64,000 bases of DNA, from contig JAQUUB010000004.1 of the NCBI GenBank assembly GCA_028694115.1, forward strand, positions 70,745 to 134,744, written 5' to 3'. A program made the position numbers and the translations under genes. Each line of letters starts with the position of its first letter. The stretch's first letter is position 1. Below, one piece after another: positions 36,516-45,799 of this stretch. This DNA comes from Lachnospiraceae bacterium (GTDB lineage: Bacteria; Bacillota_A; Clostridia; Lachnospirales; Lachnospiraceae). Below the pieces are notes generated by a model. The model was not told where the DNA came from. It searched no databases and was given only the letters and a program-made list of their open reading frames with translations.

Positions 36516-37694
36516 ATGTTTTCAGCTTTTTTAATCAAGTATGCCGAAATAGGTATAAAAGGCAAAAATAGATATTTATTTGAGGATGCATTAGTAAGGC
36601 AGATAAGATACGCCTTAAAAAAGGCAGAAGGTATTTTCCAGGTATCAAAGACTCAAGGACGTATTTATGTGGAATGCCTTAGTGAGTTTGACATGGATGA
36701 AGTAGTTGAAAAATTAAAACATGTTTTTGGCATTTCTGGTATTTGCCCGGTCGTTCATGTAGAAGATTTGGGATTTGAAGAATTATCAAAAGAAATTGTA
36801 AATTATATGACAAGAGTTTATCCTGAAGCAAACTATACATTCAAAGTAAATGCAAGAAGATCAAGAAAAAATTATCCTATGGATTCTATGGAACTTAACC
36901 GTGCAATTGGTGGATTGATTTTGGATGCATTTCCACAAACATCTGTAGATGTTCACAAACCAGAAGTTATGTTAACCGTGGAAATAAGAGAAAAAATATA
37001 TATTTATTCAAAAGTGATTCCGGGACCAGGAGGAATGCCTGTAGGGACAAATGGAAAAGCGATGCTGCTTCTTTCGGGTGGAATTGACAGCCCGGTAGCT
37101 GGGTATATGATAGCAAAAAGGGGAGTAAAGATTGATGCTGTTTATTTTCATGCCCCACCATATACAAGCGAAAGAGCAAAGCAAAAAGTCGTAGATTTGG
37201 CAAAAGAAGTATCTGAATTTACTGGTCCAATTTATTTGCACGTTATTAATTTTACCGATATTCAACTTTATATTTATGAGAAATGTCCTCACGAGGAATT
37301 AACAATTATTATGAGACGCTATATGATGAAAATTGCGGAGCATATAGCAAAAGAAACGGATTGCTTAGGTTTAATCACAGGTGAGAGCATTGGACAAGTT
37401 GCTAGTCAGACGATGACAAGTCTTGCTGCAACAAATGAGGTTTGTACAATGCCAGTTTATCGTCCTCTGATCGGATTTGACAAGCAGGAAATAGTTGAAA
37501 TTTCAGAAAAAATTGGTACTTATGAAACATCGATTCTTCCTTATGAAGATTGTTGTACTATTTTTGTTGCGAAACATCCGGTTACAAAACCAAATTTAAA
37601 TATAATTAAACGTTCAGAAAGACATCTGGAAGAAAAAATTGATGAATTAGTTAAAGCTGCACTTGATTCAGATGAACTAATTATCGTGAGTTAA
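36516..37694 (+). CDS. thiI: tRNA 4-thiouridine synthase ThiI
   Basis: Thiolates U8 of tRNA, 392 residues. N-terminal ferredoxin-like and THUMP domains, then PP-loop SGGIDSPVAGYMIAKRG. The C-terminal rhodanese domain of the enterobacterial enzyme is absent, as in Bacillus, where a dedicated desulfurase replaces it; that partner is encoded directly upstream. Confidence 0.94.
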   Translation: MFSAFLIKYAEIGIKGKNRYLFEDALVRQIRYALKKAEGIFQVSKTQGRIYVECLSEFDMDEVVEKLKHVFGISGICPVVHVEDLGFEELSKEIVNYMTRVYPEANYTFKVNARRSRKNYPMDSMELNRAIGGLILDAFPQTSVDVHKPEVMLTVEIREKIYIYSKVIPGPGGMPVGTNGKAMLLLSGGIDSPVAGYMIAKRGVKIDAVYFHAPPYTSERAKQKVVDLAKEVSEFTGPIYLHVINFTDIQLYIYEKCPHEELTIIMRRYMMKIAEHIAKETDCLGLITGESIGQVASQTMTSLAATNEVCTMPVYRPLIGFDKQEIVEISEKIGTYETSILPYEDCCTIFVAKHPVTKPNLNIIKRSERHLEEKIDELVKAALDSDELIIVS

Positions 37695-37764
37695 TGCATG
37701 TCTATTTTGCGACTTGAAGCACAAACGTGATAGGTGTACAAATAGTGCGGAAATCAGGTAATTT

Positions 37765-39456
37765 ATGAAAACAACGAATAAAAATAATAAAATGGTAGAA
37801 TTAAGATTTCTGTTTTTATGGGGATTGCTGGCAGGATTCTTATGCTTTGTCATTACGTATGGAATACAGGTTTTAAATGTTACGTATGATGCATGGATTT
37901 TCCATGGTGATACAGACTTAAAGCAGCATTATCTGGGATGGTGCCATTATAGAATCACGCCTTGGCACTTTCCGTTAGGAATGATTGATAGTTTGTCTTA
38001 TCCTACATCTGTTTCTATGCTTTGGACAGATTCCATTCCAATCTTTTCGATTGTGTTCAAACTATTTCGAAGTGTTTTACCAGAAACATTTCAATTTTTC
38101 GGTTTGTTTGCATGCTTATCCTTTGGATTACAGGGAGGAATTGCTACATTATTAATCAGAAAATTTACGGATAATCTTTATGTGTGTCTTGTTATGAGTT
38201 TTGTATTTATATGGAGCTTTCCTATATTACAGAGAACGTTTTATCATACATCTCTTTGTGCTCAATGGATTATTTTGCTATCATTATTATTGTGGTTTTC
38301 CGATATTTATAAGAGAAGTACCGTGTCAAAAGCAATGATATGGGGAGCTATGGGGATGCTGTGTGTGTTTATTCATTCCTATTTTTTACCTATGGTGGCA
38401 TGCATCATGTGCGGAAGTTTACTGGAAGAGTTGATTATTAAGAAAAAAATCACACCAATCATTGTGAGTATAGGTAGTTTTGGACTATGCTCCCTTTTAT
38501 CCTTATATGTGATAGGGGCATTTGCGGGAAATGTATCACCCGACTATGGAATCGGACAATTTGAAATGAATTTGAACAGCTTATTGAACTCTTTGGGAGA
38601 AGGCCGGTTACTGAAAGGGTTACCTCTCTATTTTGATACACAATATGAGGGATTTGGCTATTTAGGGGCTGGAATGATTGTATTAGGTTTTATTTTTCTG
38701 GGTATTATCCTATATAAAATGTGCAATTGTTTCAAGCAGAAGATTCCTGTTGTAGAGCTTGTAAAAATGCATCCACGAAAGAGCATTGTATTTCTAGTGT
38801 GCACGATATTTTTGCTTGTGGCAGCATGTCCTAATATTTCCTTAGGAAATATTTTGATTGTGCATATTCCATATCCAAGATTTGTGAATTCAATTCTGGG
38901 AATATTCAGGTCAAATGGAAGATTTGTTTGGCCCATTATGTATTTAATTATCATAGCTTCCGTGGCAGTAATTAGTAAGAAATTCAAAAAGCAAACAGTA
39001 AGTTTATTAATTACATTTTGTCTTATATTGCAACTAATCGATTTATCGTCTATGATTTCTAAAAAGAGGGACATCTATTCAGATGGAAATCAGAGCTATA
39101 CATCAATATGGAATATAGAGGAAATTAACCAGGTGATTGATCATTATGACCATTTTGTTTTGATGCTAAATGATAATGAACTTGTTATGACCACTGCATA
39201 TTATGCCTATGCAAATGACATGACATTAAACCGTTATTATTATGCAAGAGATATCGATAAGCAAATTGAAAAAAACTTAGAGGTTTATGTGGAAGGGTTA
39301 CATAATCAAAAACCAGAAGAAAACTGTATTTACCTTTTTGATGAAGCAACAGTAAAAGATTATAAAGATAGTGGTTTACATTTTTATGAAATAAGTCGTT
39401 GGATATTTGGTACAAAAGATAGCGTAGAAGGGTTAACAGAATTAAAAATATCATAA
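37765..39456 (+). CDS. Multi-pass membrane protein, DUF6311-like
   Basis: 563 residues with about ten hydrophobic segments. After the first one the loop reads FHGDTDLKQHYLGWCHYR, and SVSMLWTDSIPIFSI follows, both matching what I recall of DUF6311, a large membrane family of GT-C glycosyltransferase type. The C-terminal 130 residues are soluble. It sits between thiI and a minus-strand HPr gene, unrelated in function. The ATG at 37765 has only a weak site (CAGGTAA). Function unproven; a role in surface glycan or phospholipid glycosylation is a guess. Confidence 0.6.
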   Translation: MKTTNKNNKMVELRFLFLWGLLAGFLCFVITYGIQVLNVTYDAWIFHGDTDLKQHYLGWCHYRITPWHFPLGMIDSLSYPTSVSMLWTDSIPIFSIVFKLFRSVLPETFQFFGLFACLSFGLQGGIATLLIRKFTDNLYVCLVMSFVFIWSFPILQRTFYHTSLCAQWIILLSLLLWFSDIYKRSTVSKAMIWGAMGMLCVFIHSYFLPMVACIMCGSLLEELIIKKKITPIIVSIGSFGLCSLLSLYVIGAFAGNVSPDYGIGQFEMNLNSLLNSLGEGRLLKGLPLYFDTQYEGFGYLGAGMIVLGFIFLGIILYKMCNCFKQKIPVVELVKMHPRKSIVFLVCTIFLLVAACPNISLGNILIVHIPYPRFVNSILGIFRSNGRFVWPIMYLIIIASVAVISKKFKKQTVSLLITFCLILQLIDLSSMISKKRDIYSDGNQSYTSIWNIEEINQVIDHYDHFVLMLNDNELVMTTAYYAYANDMTLNRYYYARDIDKQIEKNLEVYVEGLHNQKPEENCIYLFDEATVKDYKDSGLHFYEISRWIFGTKDSVEGLTELKIS

Positions 39457-39463
39457 AAAATAA

Positions 39464-39485
39464 GGCAAATGCAATTGCATTTGCC
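39464..39485 (-). terminator. Terminator of the HPr-like gene: a perfect 22-bp palindrome
   Basis: GGCAAATGCAATTGCATTTGCC, fully self-complementary. On the minus strand TTATTTTTTAT follows, making it a terminator for the gene at 39506. On the plus side it runs into a C7 tract (39484-39490). Confidence 0.75.
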
Positions 39486-39505
39486 CCCCCAGAATACTAT
39501 GACAA

Positions 39506-39736
39506 TTAGATGATATATGGCTTTAATACATTAAAAACGTCTTCTGAACTATCCTCAGCATGGATATTTAAGTCGATGGGTTTAGATAAATCTAAACTGA
39601 AGATACCCATGATTGATTTTGCATCAATTACGTATCTTCCAGAAACTAAATCAAAGTCATAATCAAATTTAGTAATATCATTAACGAATGATTTTACCTT
39701 GTCAATAGAATTTAAAGAAATTTGTACAGTTTTCAT
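39506..39736 (-). CDS. Divergent HPr-like protein lacking the active-site histidine
   Basis: 76 residues. The half around DAKSIMGIFSLDL matches HPr with the Ser46 target, but the N-terminal GLHARP loop is replaced (SLNSIDKVKSFVND) and no His is at position 15. It is shorter than HPr (about 87). Therefore it cannot carry PTS phosphate but may be an HprK substrate or regulator (inference). AAAGGAGGT lies upstream of the ATG. It is divergent from mtaB. Confidence 0.8.
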   Translation of the reverse strand: MKTVQISLNSIDKVKSFVNDITKFDYDFDLVSGRYVIDAKSIMGIFSLDLSKPIDLNIHAEDSSEDVFNVLKPYII

Positions 39737-39835
39737 TTTAGAAACCTCCTTTTATAATTATCTTCAATATTTATATTAATGGCAAGGGTCTTAAAAGTCA
39801 ATATACAAACATCACGAAAAAAACAGGAGTTTATA

Positions 39836-41158
39836 ATGAAAAAAGTAGCATTACACAATCTTGGCTGCAAAGTCAATTCATATGAAACAGAAGTTATGCA
39901 ACAGAAGTTAAAGGAAAACGGTTTCCTCATTGTGCCTTTTGAACAAAAAGCGGATGTCTATATCATTAATACTTGCTCGGTAACAAATATGGCTGATAGA
40001 AAATCAAGGCAGATGCTCCATAAGGCAAAAAAGAATAATCCCGAATCTGTAGTGGTTGCAGTAGGGTGCTATGTTCAGACCCGGGAAGAAGAGGAAATAT
40101 TAGAAGATGGAGTAGATCTTGTAATTGGTAATAACAAAAAGAAAGAATTAATTTCGATTCTTAATCATTATTTCGATGGATTAAAAGAAGAAACAGTGAT
40201 AGATATTAATCACACAAATGAATATGAGGAAATGAAACTTACAGATACAACGGAACATACGAGAGCATATATAAAAGTACAGGATGGATGTAATCAATTC
40301 TGTAGCTATTGCATTATTCCTTATGCCAGAGGAAGAGTTCGCAGCAGGAAGCGAGAGGATGTACTTGCGGAGGTAAAAGGTTTGTCAGTCAAGGGGTATA
40401 GTGAGGTTGTTTTGACTGGGATACACTTAAGTTCTTACGGAATTGATATAGAGGATACTTTATTGTCTTTAATAACAGCGATTCACGAGATAGAAGGAAT
40501 TAAAAGAATCAGGTTAGGATCTTTGGAGCCAAGAATTATCACGGAAGAATTTGTTCAAAAATTAATAGAGCTCCCCAAAATATGTCCTCATTTTCACTTG
40601 TCTTTACAGAGCGGATGTAACGAGACACTAAAGAGGATGAACAGAAAGTATTCAGCGGAAGAATTTCTTGAAAAGGTAGAACTGCTTAGAAAATATTTTG
40701 ATCGGCCAGCACTTACGACAGATGTCATTGTAGGATTCCCTGGTGAAACACAAGAAGAATTTGAACAGACGGTGGAATTCCTTAAAAAAGTACACTTTTA
40801 TGAAATGCATATTTTTAAATATTCAAAAAGAAAAGGGACGAAAGCAGCTGTAATGGAAGAACAGATTGGTGAGGAAGTAAAATCGGAGAGAAGCAATGAA
40901 TTATTAGAACTAAATAGCCAAAATAAATCTGATTTTGAGAAGCAATTAATAGGTAAAGAAATGGAAATGCTTGTTGAAGAGAGGATCATAATATCTGGAG
41001 AAAACTTTCTGACAGGTTATACAAAAGAATATGTGAAAGTGGGATTTTTTGATAAAGAGGATCATACAAATAAGATTTTAAAAGGGAAATTGGATATTCG
41101 AAAAGAGGGGGATATCATTCTGTTTCAAAAGAATACGTTGAATTTTGGGATGGAATAG
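39836..41158 (+). CDS. mtaB: tRNA t6A37 methylthiotransferase MtaB
   Basis: Radical-SAM enzyme that converts t6A37 to ms2t6A in tRNAs, 440 residues. N-terminal MTTase domain with three Cys (LGCKVNSYE, NTCSVTN, VGCYVQ), radical-SAM motif CNQFCSYCIIPYARGRVRSR and a C-terminal TRAM domain. The frame opens at 39779, but the ATG at 39836 has AGGAG 6 nt upstream and starts as the family does. In Bacillus it directly follows rsmE; here four genes intervene. Confidence 0.95.
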   Translation: MKKVALHNLGCKVNSYETEVMQQKLKENGFLIVPFEQKADVYIINTCSVTNMADRKSRQMLHKAKKNNPESVVVAVGCYVQTREEEEILEDGVDLVIGNNKKKELISILNHYFDGLKEETVIDINHTNEYEEMKLTDTTEHTRAYIKVQDGCNQFCSYCIIPYARGRVRSRKREDVLAEVKGLSVKGYSEVVLTGIHLSSYGIDIEDTLLSLITAIHEIEGIKRIRLGSLEPRIITEEFVQKLIELPKICPHFHLSLQSGCNETLKRMNRKYSAEEFLEKVELLRKYFDRPALTTDVIVGFPGETQEEFEQTVEFLKKVHFYEMHIFKYSKRKGTKAAVMEEQIGEEVKSERSNELLELNSQNKSDFEKQLIGKEMEMLVEERIIISGENFLTGYTKEYVKVGFFDKEDHTNKILKGKLDIRKEGDIILFQKNTLNFGME

Positions 41159-41238
41159 AGTAAAATAGAAGTAGTGTCTAAATACGGAAAAGATGGAAAA
41201 GAAAGACAAGGATCTATAAGGCAGATAAGGAGGGTCAA

Positions 41239-41502
41239 ATGAAAGATTTAGGTAATACTCAATATTTTAAAGTCGATACAGAGCCAGAAACAGGAGTTAA
41301 GGTGATTTTGTCTACAGTATACGAAGCACTTACTGAAAAAGGATACAATCCTATTAACCAGATCGTTGGCTATGTAATGTCGGGAGACCCCACATATATT
41401 ACAAGCCATAATAATGCAAGAAGTTTAATTATGAAAGTGGAACGCGATGAATTAGTAGAAGAATTGTTAACGGAGTATATAAAAAATAATGGTTGGAGAT
41501 AG
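41239..41502 (+). CDS. ireB: IreB-family regulatory phosphoprotein
   Basis: 87-residue conserved protein (former UPF0297, YrzL in Bacillus), the substrate of the IreK/PrkC serine/threonine kinase in Enterococcus, with a role in cell-wall stress. Family core [30 protein letters not shown] is intact; a Thr lies at residue 7. GGAGGG precedes the ATG. Overlaps ruvX by 14 nt. Confidence 0.95.
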   Translation: MKDLGNTQYFKVDTEPETGVKVILSTVYEALTEKGYNPINQIVGYVMSGDPTYITSHNNARSLIMKVERDELVEELLTEYIKNNGWR

Positions 41503-41935
41503 AATATTAGGATTAGACTTTGGATCCAAAACAGTAGGAGTTGCAGTCAGTGATTCTTTATTGATTACTGCTCAGGGTGTGGAAATTGTTCGTCGTAAGT
41601 CAGAAAACAAATTGCGTCAGACGATTGCCAGAATAGAAGAAATAATAGTTGAATACCAAGTGAAAACAATTGTTCTGGGGCTTCCTAAGAATATGAATAA
41701 TTCCGAGGGTGAGCGTGCTGAGAAGACAAAGGAATTTAAAGAAGCATTAGAAAGAAGAACAGGACTACCAATCATACTTTGGGATGAAAGACTAACAACA
41801 GTAGCGGCGGACAAGGCTATGATTGAAACTGGAATAAGGCGTGAAGATAGAAAAAAATATGTAGATGAAATCGCAGCTATCTTTATTTTACAAGGATATC
41901 TTGATTATTTGAAAAATCAAAAGGATATTGAGTAG
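41489..41935 (+). CDS. ruvX: Holliday junction resolvase-like protein YqgF/RuvX
   Basis: 148-residue RNase H-fold nuclease involved in pre-16S rRNA processing, possibly junction resolution. [28 protein letters not shown] and [11 protein letters not shown] carry the acidic catalytic residues. Overlap with ireB indicates translational coupling. Same order (yrzL-yrrK) in Bacillus. Confidence 0.94.
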   Translation: MVGDRILGLDFGSKTVGVAVSDSLLITAQGVEIVRRKSENKLRQTIARIEEIIVEYQVKTIVLGLPKNMNNSEGERAEKTKEFKEALERRTGLPIILWDERLTTVAADKAMIETGIRREDRKKYVDEIAAIFILQGYLDYLKNQKDIE

Positions 41936-41969
41936 TAATTTGCATGAAATGGAATGGAGTTTAAATAAT

Positions 41970-42230
41970 ATGGATAAGGTTTCTTTTATTTTAAAAGATT
42001 CAGATACAAAAGTAGATTTTTTTGTTTTAGACCAAACAAGAATCAATAATACAAATTATATTTTAGTTACAGATTGTGAAGAGGGCGATGCAGAGGCATT
42101 GATCTTAAAGGACTTATCAAAAGAGGATTCTCCGGAAAGTCTTTACGAAATTGTAGAAGAGGATAATGAATTGATGGCTGTAGCAAAGGTATTTGAAGAG
42201 ATGCTAGAGGATATACGATTTGAAAGATGA
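41970..42230 (+). CDS. DUF1292 protein (YrzB family)
   Basis: About 86 residues, small acidic protein of unknown function conserved beside ruvX in Firmicutes. VDFFVLDQTRINNTNYILVTD is the family core. The frame opens at TTG 41928; ATG 41970 (MDKVSFILKD) fits the family start and lies 10 nt after GGAG. Its stop overlaps the start of fur. Confidence 0.82.
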   Translation: MDKVSFILKDSDTKVDFFVLDQTRINNTNYILVTDCEEGDAEALILKDLSKEDSPESLYEIVEEDNELMAVAKVFEEMLEDIRFER

Positions 42231-42672
42231 TATAAAGGATTTATTAAAGCAGAGAGGTTTAAAGGTTACTAATCAACGAGTCTTGGTGTTAGGCGCTTTA
42301 TGCAAAAACAGAGACAAACATATGACAGCAGAAGAAATATATGATTTGGTTAAGCCTGATTATCCAGAAATAGGTTTGGCAACAGTTTACAGAACGATAC
42401 AACTGTTATCTGAATTAAATTTGGTGGATCGGGTTAATTTAGATGATGGGTACACTAGATATGAGCTTGCTACTCAAAATGGTAGTGAAACCAGACATCA
42501 TCATCACCATTTGATATGTCTTTCTTGTGGTGGAGTTTTTTCTTTTCAGGATGATTTGCTAGAGAACCTGGAAGATAAAATTGAAGATACAGAAGAATTT
42601 CAAGTAGTTGACCATGAAGTCAAACTATATGGATATTGTAAAAACTGTAGAGAAAAAAAGAAATTACTATAA
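42220..42672 (+). CDS. Fur-family metalloregulator
   Basis: 150 residues: winged helix (RGLKVTNQRVLVLGAL...AEEIYDLVKPDYPEIGLATVYRTIQLL), metal site HHHHHLICLSCG and zinc Cys pairs CLSC/YCKNC. The position that in PerR carries the oxidisable Asp104 is Ser (VFSFQDD), so a peroxide-sensing PerR role is less likely; Fur (iron) is more probable, Zur not excluded. TTG start at 42220, overlapping the preceding gene by 11 nt. Confidence 0.9.
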   Translation: MKDDIKDLLKQRGLKVTNQRVLVLGALCKNRDKHMTAEEIYDLVKPDYPEIGLATVYRTIQLLSELNLVDRVNLDDGYTRYELATQNGSETRHHHHHLICLSCGGVFSFQDDLLENLEDKIEDTEEFQVVDHEVKLYGYCKNCREKKKLL

Positions 42673-42713
42673 CAAAATAGAACGAAAAAAATAAAATATG
42701 GAGGTATAATTGT

Positions 42714-44384
42714 TTGAAAAAGAACAATGTAACAGATTCAAAGCTTAAAATTATTCCCCTGGGTGGATTAGAACAGATCGGGTTGAATATGACAGCCTTT
42801 GAGTTTGAAGATAGTATTATTGTAGTAGATTGTGGGTTAGCATTCCCAGAGGACGATATGCTTGGGATTGATTTAGTTATTCCAGATGTAACTTATTTAA
42901 AAGATAATATCGATAAAGTAAAAGGCTATGTAATAACTCATGGACATGAGGATCATATTGGCGCATTACCATATATATTAAAAGAGGTCAATGCACCTAT
43001 CTATGCAACCAAGCTTACGGTAGGGCTAATTGATCATAAATTGAAAGAGCACGATTTATTAAAAGGTACAAAAAGAAAAATTATTAAACACGGACAATCC
43101 ATTAATTTAGGACAGTTTAGAATTGAATTTATTAAAACAAACCATAGTATAGCAGATGCATCGGCACTAGCTATTTTCTCACCAGCTGGAACCATTGTTC
43201 ATACGGGTGACTTTAAAGTGGATTATACGCCGGTATTTGGCGATACCATTGATTTACAGAGATTTGGTGAAATAGGGAAGAAGGGCGTTTTGGCATTAAT
43301 GTGTGATAGTACGAATGCGGAAAGACCTGGATTTACTAATTCTGAAAAAACAGTTGGAAAAGCTTTTGATAATATATTTGCTGAGCATAAAAACACAAGA
43401 ATTATAGTTGCTACATTTGCTTCTAATGTAGATCGAGTTCAACAGATTATTAATTCAGCTTATAAGTTTGACAGAAAAGTTGTTGTTGAAGGCAGAAGTA
43501 TGGTAAATGTAATTCAGACAGCTCAAGAATTAGGGTATATTAATATTCCAGAAAATACGCTGATTGACATTGAAATGTTAAAAAATTATCCTGACGAAAA
43601 AACAGTCATAATTACAACAGGTAGTCAGGGAGAATCTATGGCAGCATTAAGTAGAATGTCTGCAAATATTCATAGAAAAATTACGATTAAGCCTAATGAT
43701 ACGATCATATTCAGCTCAAGTCCTATACCAGGAAATGAAAAGGCTGTTTCTAAGGTAATTAATGAACTATCAATGAAGGGTGCTGATGTAATCTTTCAGG
43801 ACGCCCATGTTTCGGGACATGCCTGCAGAGAAGAGATTAAGCTTATTTATTCTTTGGTAAGACCTAAATATGCAATTCCAATTCATGGGGAGTACAAGCA
43901 TAGAAAGGCACAGGTGGGAATCGCGCAAGAACTTGGTATTCCGAAAGAAAATATTTTCATGTTATCTTCTGGAGATGTTTTCGAAGTAAATGAAGAGCAG
44001 GCAAAGGTTACAGGAAAAGTGCAGGCAGGGGCAATTTTTGTAGATGGTTTAGGTGTTGGTGACGTTGGAAATATTGTATTAAGAGACAGACAACATTTGG
44101 CGGAAGATGGAATTGTGATTGTAGTATTAACGTTAGAGAAGGGTTCAGTACAGATTGTAGCGGGTCCTGATATTGTGTCAAGAGGATTTGTTTATGTAAG
44201 AGAATCTGATGAATTAATGGAGGAAGCAACAAAAATTGTAACGGATGAGCTAGACAAATTGCTCGGACGTGGAATTACGGATTGGGGCAAAATGAAAACC
44301 GTAATTAGAGAATCGCTTGGTGATTACTTGTGGAAGAAAACAAAGAGGAGACCTATGATACTTCCTATCATTATGGAAGTGTAA
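42714..44384 (+). CDS. rnj: Ribonuclease J
   Basis: Metallo-beta-lactamase/beta-CASP ribonuclease with 5'-exo and endonuclease activity, central to Gram-positive mRNA decay and rRNA maturation. 556 residues, J1 length. Metal motif THGHEDHIGALPY, HTGDFKVDY, the beta-CASP part with HVSGHACREEI and IPIHGEYKHR, and a C-terminal domain. TTG start at 42714 with GGAGGT 8 nt upstream. Confidence 0.95.
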   Translation: MKKNNVTDSKLKIIPLGGLEQIGLNMTAFEFEDSIIVVDCGLAFPEDDMLGIDLVIPDVTYLKDNIDKVKGYVITHGHEDHIGALPYILKEVNAPIYATKLTVGLIDHKLKEHDLLKGTKRKIIKHGQSINLGQFRIEFIKTNHSIADASALAIFSPAGTIVHTGDFKVDYTPVFGDTIDLQRFGEIGKKGVLALMCDSTNAERPGFTNSEKTVGKAFDNIFAEHKNTRIIVATFASNVDRVQQIINSAYKFDRKVVVEGRSMVNVIQTAQELGYINIPENTLIDIEMLKNYPDEKTVIITTGSQGESMAALSRMSANIHRKITIKPNDTIIFSSSPIPGNEKAVSKVINELSMKGADVIFQDAHVSGHACREEIKLIYSLVRPKYAIPIHGEYKHRKAQVGIAQELGIPKENIFMLSSGDVFEVNEEQAKVTGKVQAGAIFVDGLGVGDVGNIVLRDRQHLAEDGIVIVVLTLEKGSVQIVAGPDIVSRGFVYVRESDELMEEATKIVTDELDKLLGRGITDWGKMKTVIRESLGDYLWKKTKRRPMILPIIMEV

Positions 44385-44402
44385 TTTAGGAGGTAATTGA
44401 TT

Positions 44403-44729
44403 GTGAATACTTTAGATGTGGCTGTAGATGGATTAATTGATACAATCCAGTCGACAGAAGAATATAAAGACTATCAGGCTACCAAGGAAAAGATGTGTGA
44501 ATGGCCTGAATTAAAGAAAAAAATAGATGAATTCAGAATTCGGAATTTTGAAATCCAACAGATGACGGATGATAAACAACTGTTTGAGGAAGTAGAAAAA
44601 TTCGAGCAGGAATATGAAACATTTCGTGAAGATAGCAGAGTTCATGATTTTCTTAAAAAGGAATTAGCTTTTTGCAGAATGATGCAGGAAGTGAATTATA
44701 AAATTACTGAGAGCTTAGAATTTGATTAA
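44403..44729 (+). CDS. YlbF/YmcA-family protein
   Basis: 108 residues, nearly all helical. YlbF-family proteins (with YmcA and YaaT in Bacillus) act with RNase Y in mRNA maturation. Motifs EYKDYQATKEKM and LFEEVEKFEQEYETFREDSRV fit. It follows RNase J by 18 nt, suggesting a joint RNA-decay unit. GTG at 44403 is 9 nt after AGGAGG; TTG at 44397 is too close. Confidence 0.85.
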   Translation: MNTLDVAVDGLIDTIQSTEEYKDYQATKEKMCEWPELKKKIDEFRIRNFEIQQMTDDKQLFEEVEKFEQEYETFREDSRVHDFLKKELAFCRMMQEVNYKITESLEFD

Positions 44730-44750
44730 GCCTTTTCAGGAGGTTATCAC

Positions 44751-45146
44751 ATGAACAGTAGAAAAGTCGCATTTGGTATAATAGGTTTGTCGGTAAGGGT
44801 AATTGTAATGGCATTAATTATTATTTATGTTTACCGTACCAGCATAACAGCATATGATTTTGGATTTCGAGTGTTTGCTGAGCCCGCTATTAGTATTGGA
44901 GAGGGTAAAGATGTCGACGTTACAATACCATTAGGGAAAAGTGTTATGGAAATAGGCGAGATTTTAGAAGAAAAAGGTCTTATACGAGATGCAAAATTAT
45001 TCTATTTTCAGGAGATTTTATCTGCATATCGTGGGAAAATGCAGCCAGGATTTTATACACTAAATACTTCTATGACAGCAAACGAGATGATGGCTACTAT
45101 GTCTGCTAGTGCTGAGGAGGAAGAAGAAGAGGATCAGAAACAATGA
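44751..45146 (+). CDS. MltG-like protein reduced to membrane anchor and LysM-like domain
   Basis: 131 residues: a transmembrane helix (15-40), then the MltG/YceG N-terminal domain (DVTIPLGKSVMEIGEILEEKGLIRDAKLFYF...GKMQPGFYTLNTSMTANEMM) and an acidic tail (EEEEEEDQKQ). The catalytic transglycosylase domain of MltG (about 340 residues in total) is missing, and no frameshifted remnant follows; the next gene overlaps its end by 4 nt. The Bacillus gene at this place (yrrL) is full length MltG. It may regulate septal or lateral glycan cutting without activity, or bind MltG partners (inference). Confidence 0.78.
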   Translation: MNSRKVAFGIIGLSVRVIVMALIIIYVYRTSITAYDFGFRVFAEPAISIGEGKDVDVTIPLGKSVMEIGEILEEKGLIRDAKLFYFQEILSAYRGKMQPGFYTLNTSMTANEMMATMSASAEEEEEEDQKQ

Positions 45147-45784
45147 TTGTAGATGAAAGGCTTGTTTCTTATATTAATTCTTTGGATAAAGGCAACACTC
45201 CATTACTAAATGCAATAGAAAAAGAAGCATTGGTAGACGGGGTACCTATTATTCGAAGGGAAACACAGAATCTTTTGAAATTCTTACTAGCACTAAAACA
45301 GCCGGAAAATATATTAGAAGTTGGTACCGCTGTTGGGTTTTCCGCTCTTTTAATGGAAGAATATTGTCCAAACTCAGTAAAAATCACAACGATTGAAAAA
45401 TATGAGAAACGAATACCAATTGCAAGAGCAAATTTTGAGAAAGCTGATAAGAGTGATTGTATTACACTATTAGAGGGTGATGCAATGGAAGTAATGAAAC
45501 AGTTGGAGCAACCTTTTGATTTTATCTTTATGGATGCAGCAAAAGCTCAGTATATTTATTTTCTCCCTGAGATGTTGCGTCTCCTTTCAAAAGGAGGTAT
45601 TCTCGTATCAGATAATGTACTACAGGATGGAGATATCATGGAATCGAAATTTGCAGTTACAAGAAGAAATCGCACCATTCATAAGAGAATGCGTGATTAT
45701 TTATATGAGTTGACAAATCATAAGGAATTACAGACGACTGTATTGCCTGTTGGCGATGGAGTAACGTTAAGCATAAAAAAGTAA
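45143..45784 (+). CDS. O-methyltransferase (YrrM/TrmR family)
   Basis: SAM-dependent methyltransferase, 213 residues. NILEVGTAVGFSALLM is motif I and FIFMDAAKAQYIYFLP the metal/catechol-type site. The Bacillus homologue TrmR methylates 5-hydroxyuridine in tRNA to 5-methoxyuridine, and the next gene is the hydroxylation partner, so the same pathway is likely. Starts within the last codon of the MltG-like gene (ATGA overlap). Confidence 0.87.
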   Translation: MIVDERLVSYINSLDKGNTPLLNAIEKEALVDGVPIIRRETQNLLKFLLALKQPENILEVGTAVGFSALLMEEYCPNSVKITTIEKYEKRIPIARANFEKADKSDCITLLEGDAMEVMKQLEQPFDFIFMDAAKAQYIYFLPEMLRLLSKGGILVSDNVLQDGDIMESKFAVTRRNRTIHKRMRDYLYELTNHKELQTTVLPVGDGVTLSIKK

Positions 45785-45799
45785 GGAGTATTGCTATAA

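Noticed and set aside
42220..42672. PerR identity for the Fur-family gene
   Set aside because: The site matching PerR Asp104 is Ser, so peroxide sensing by that residue is not supported.
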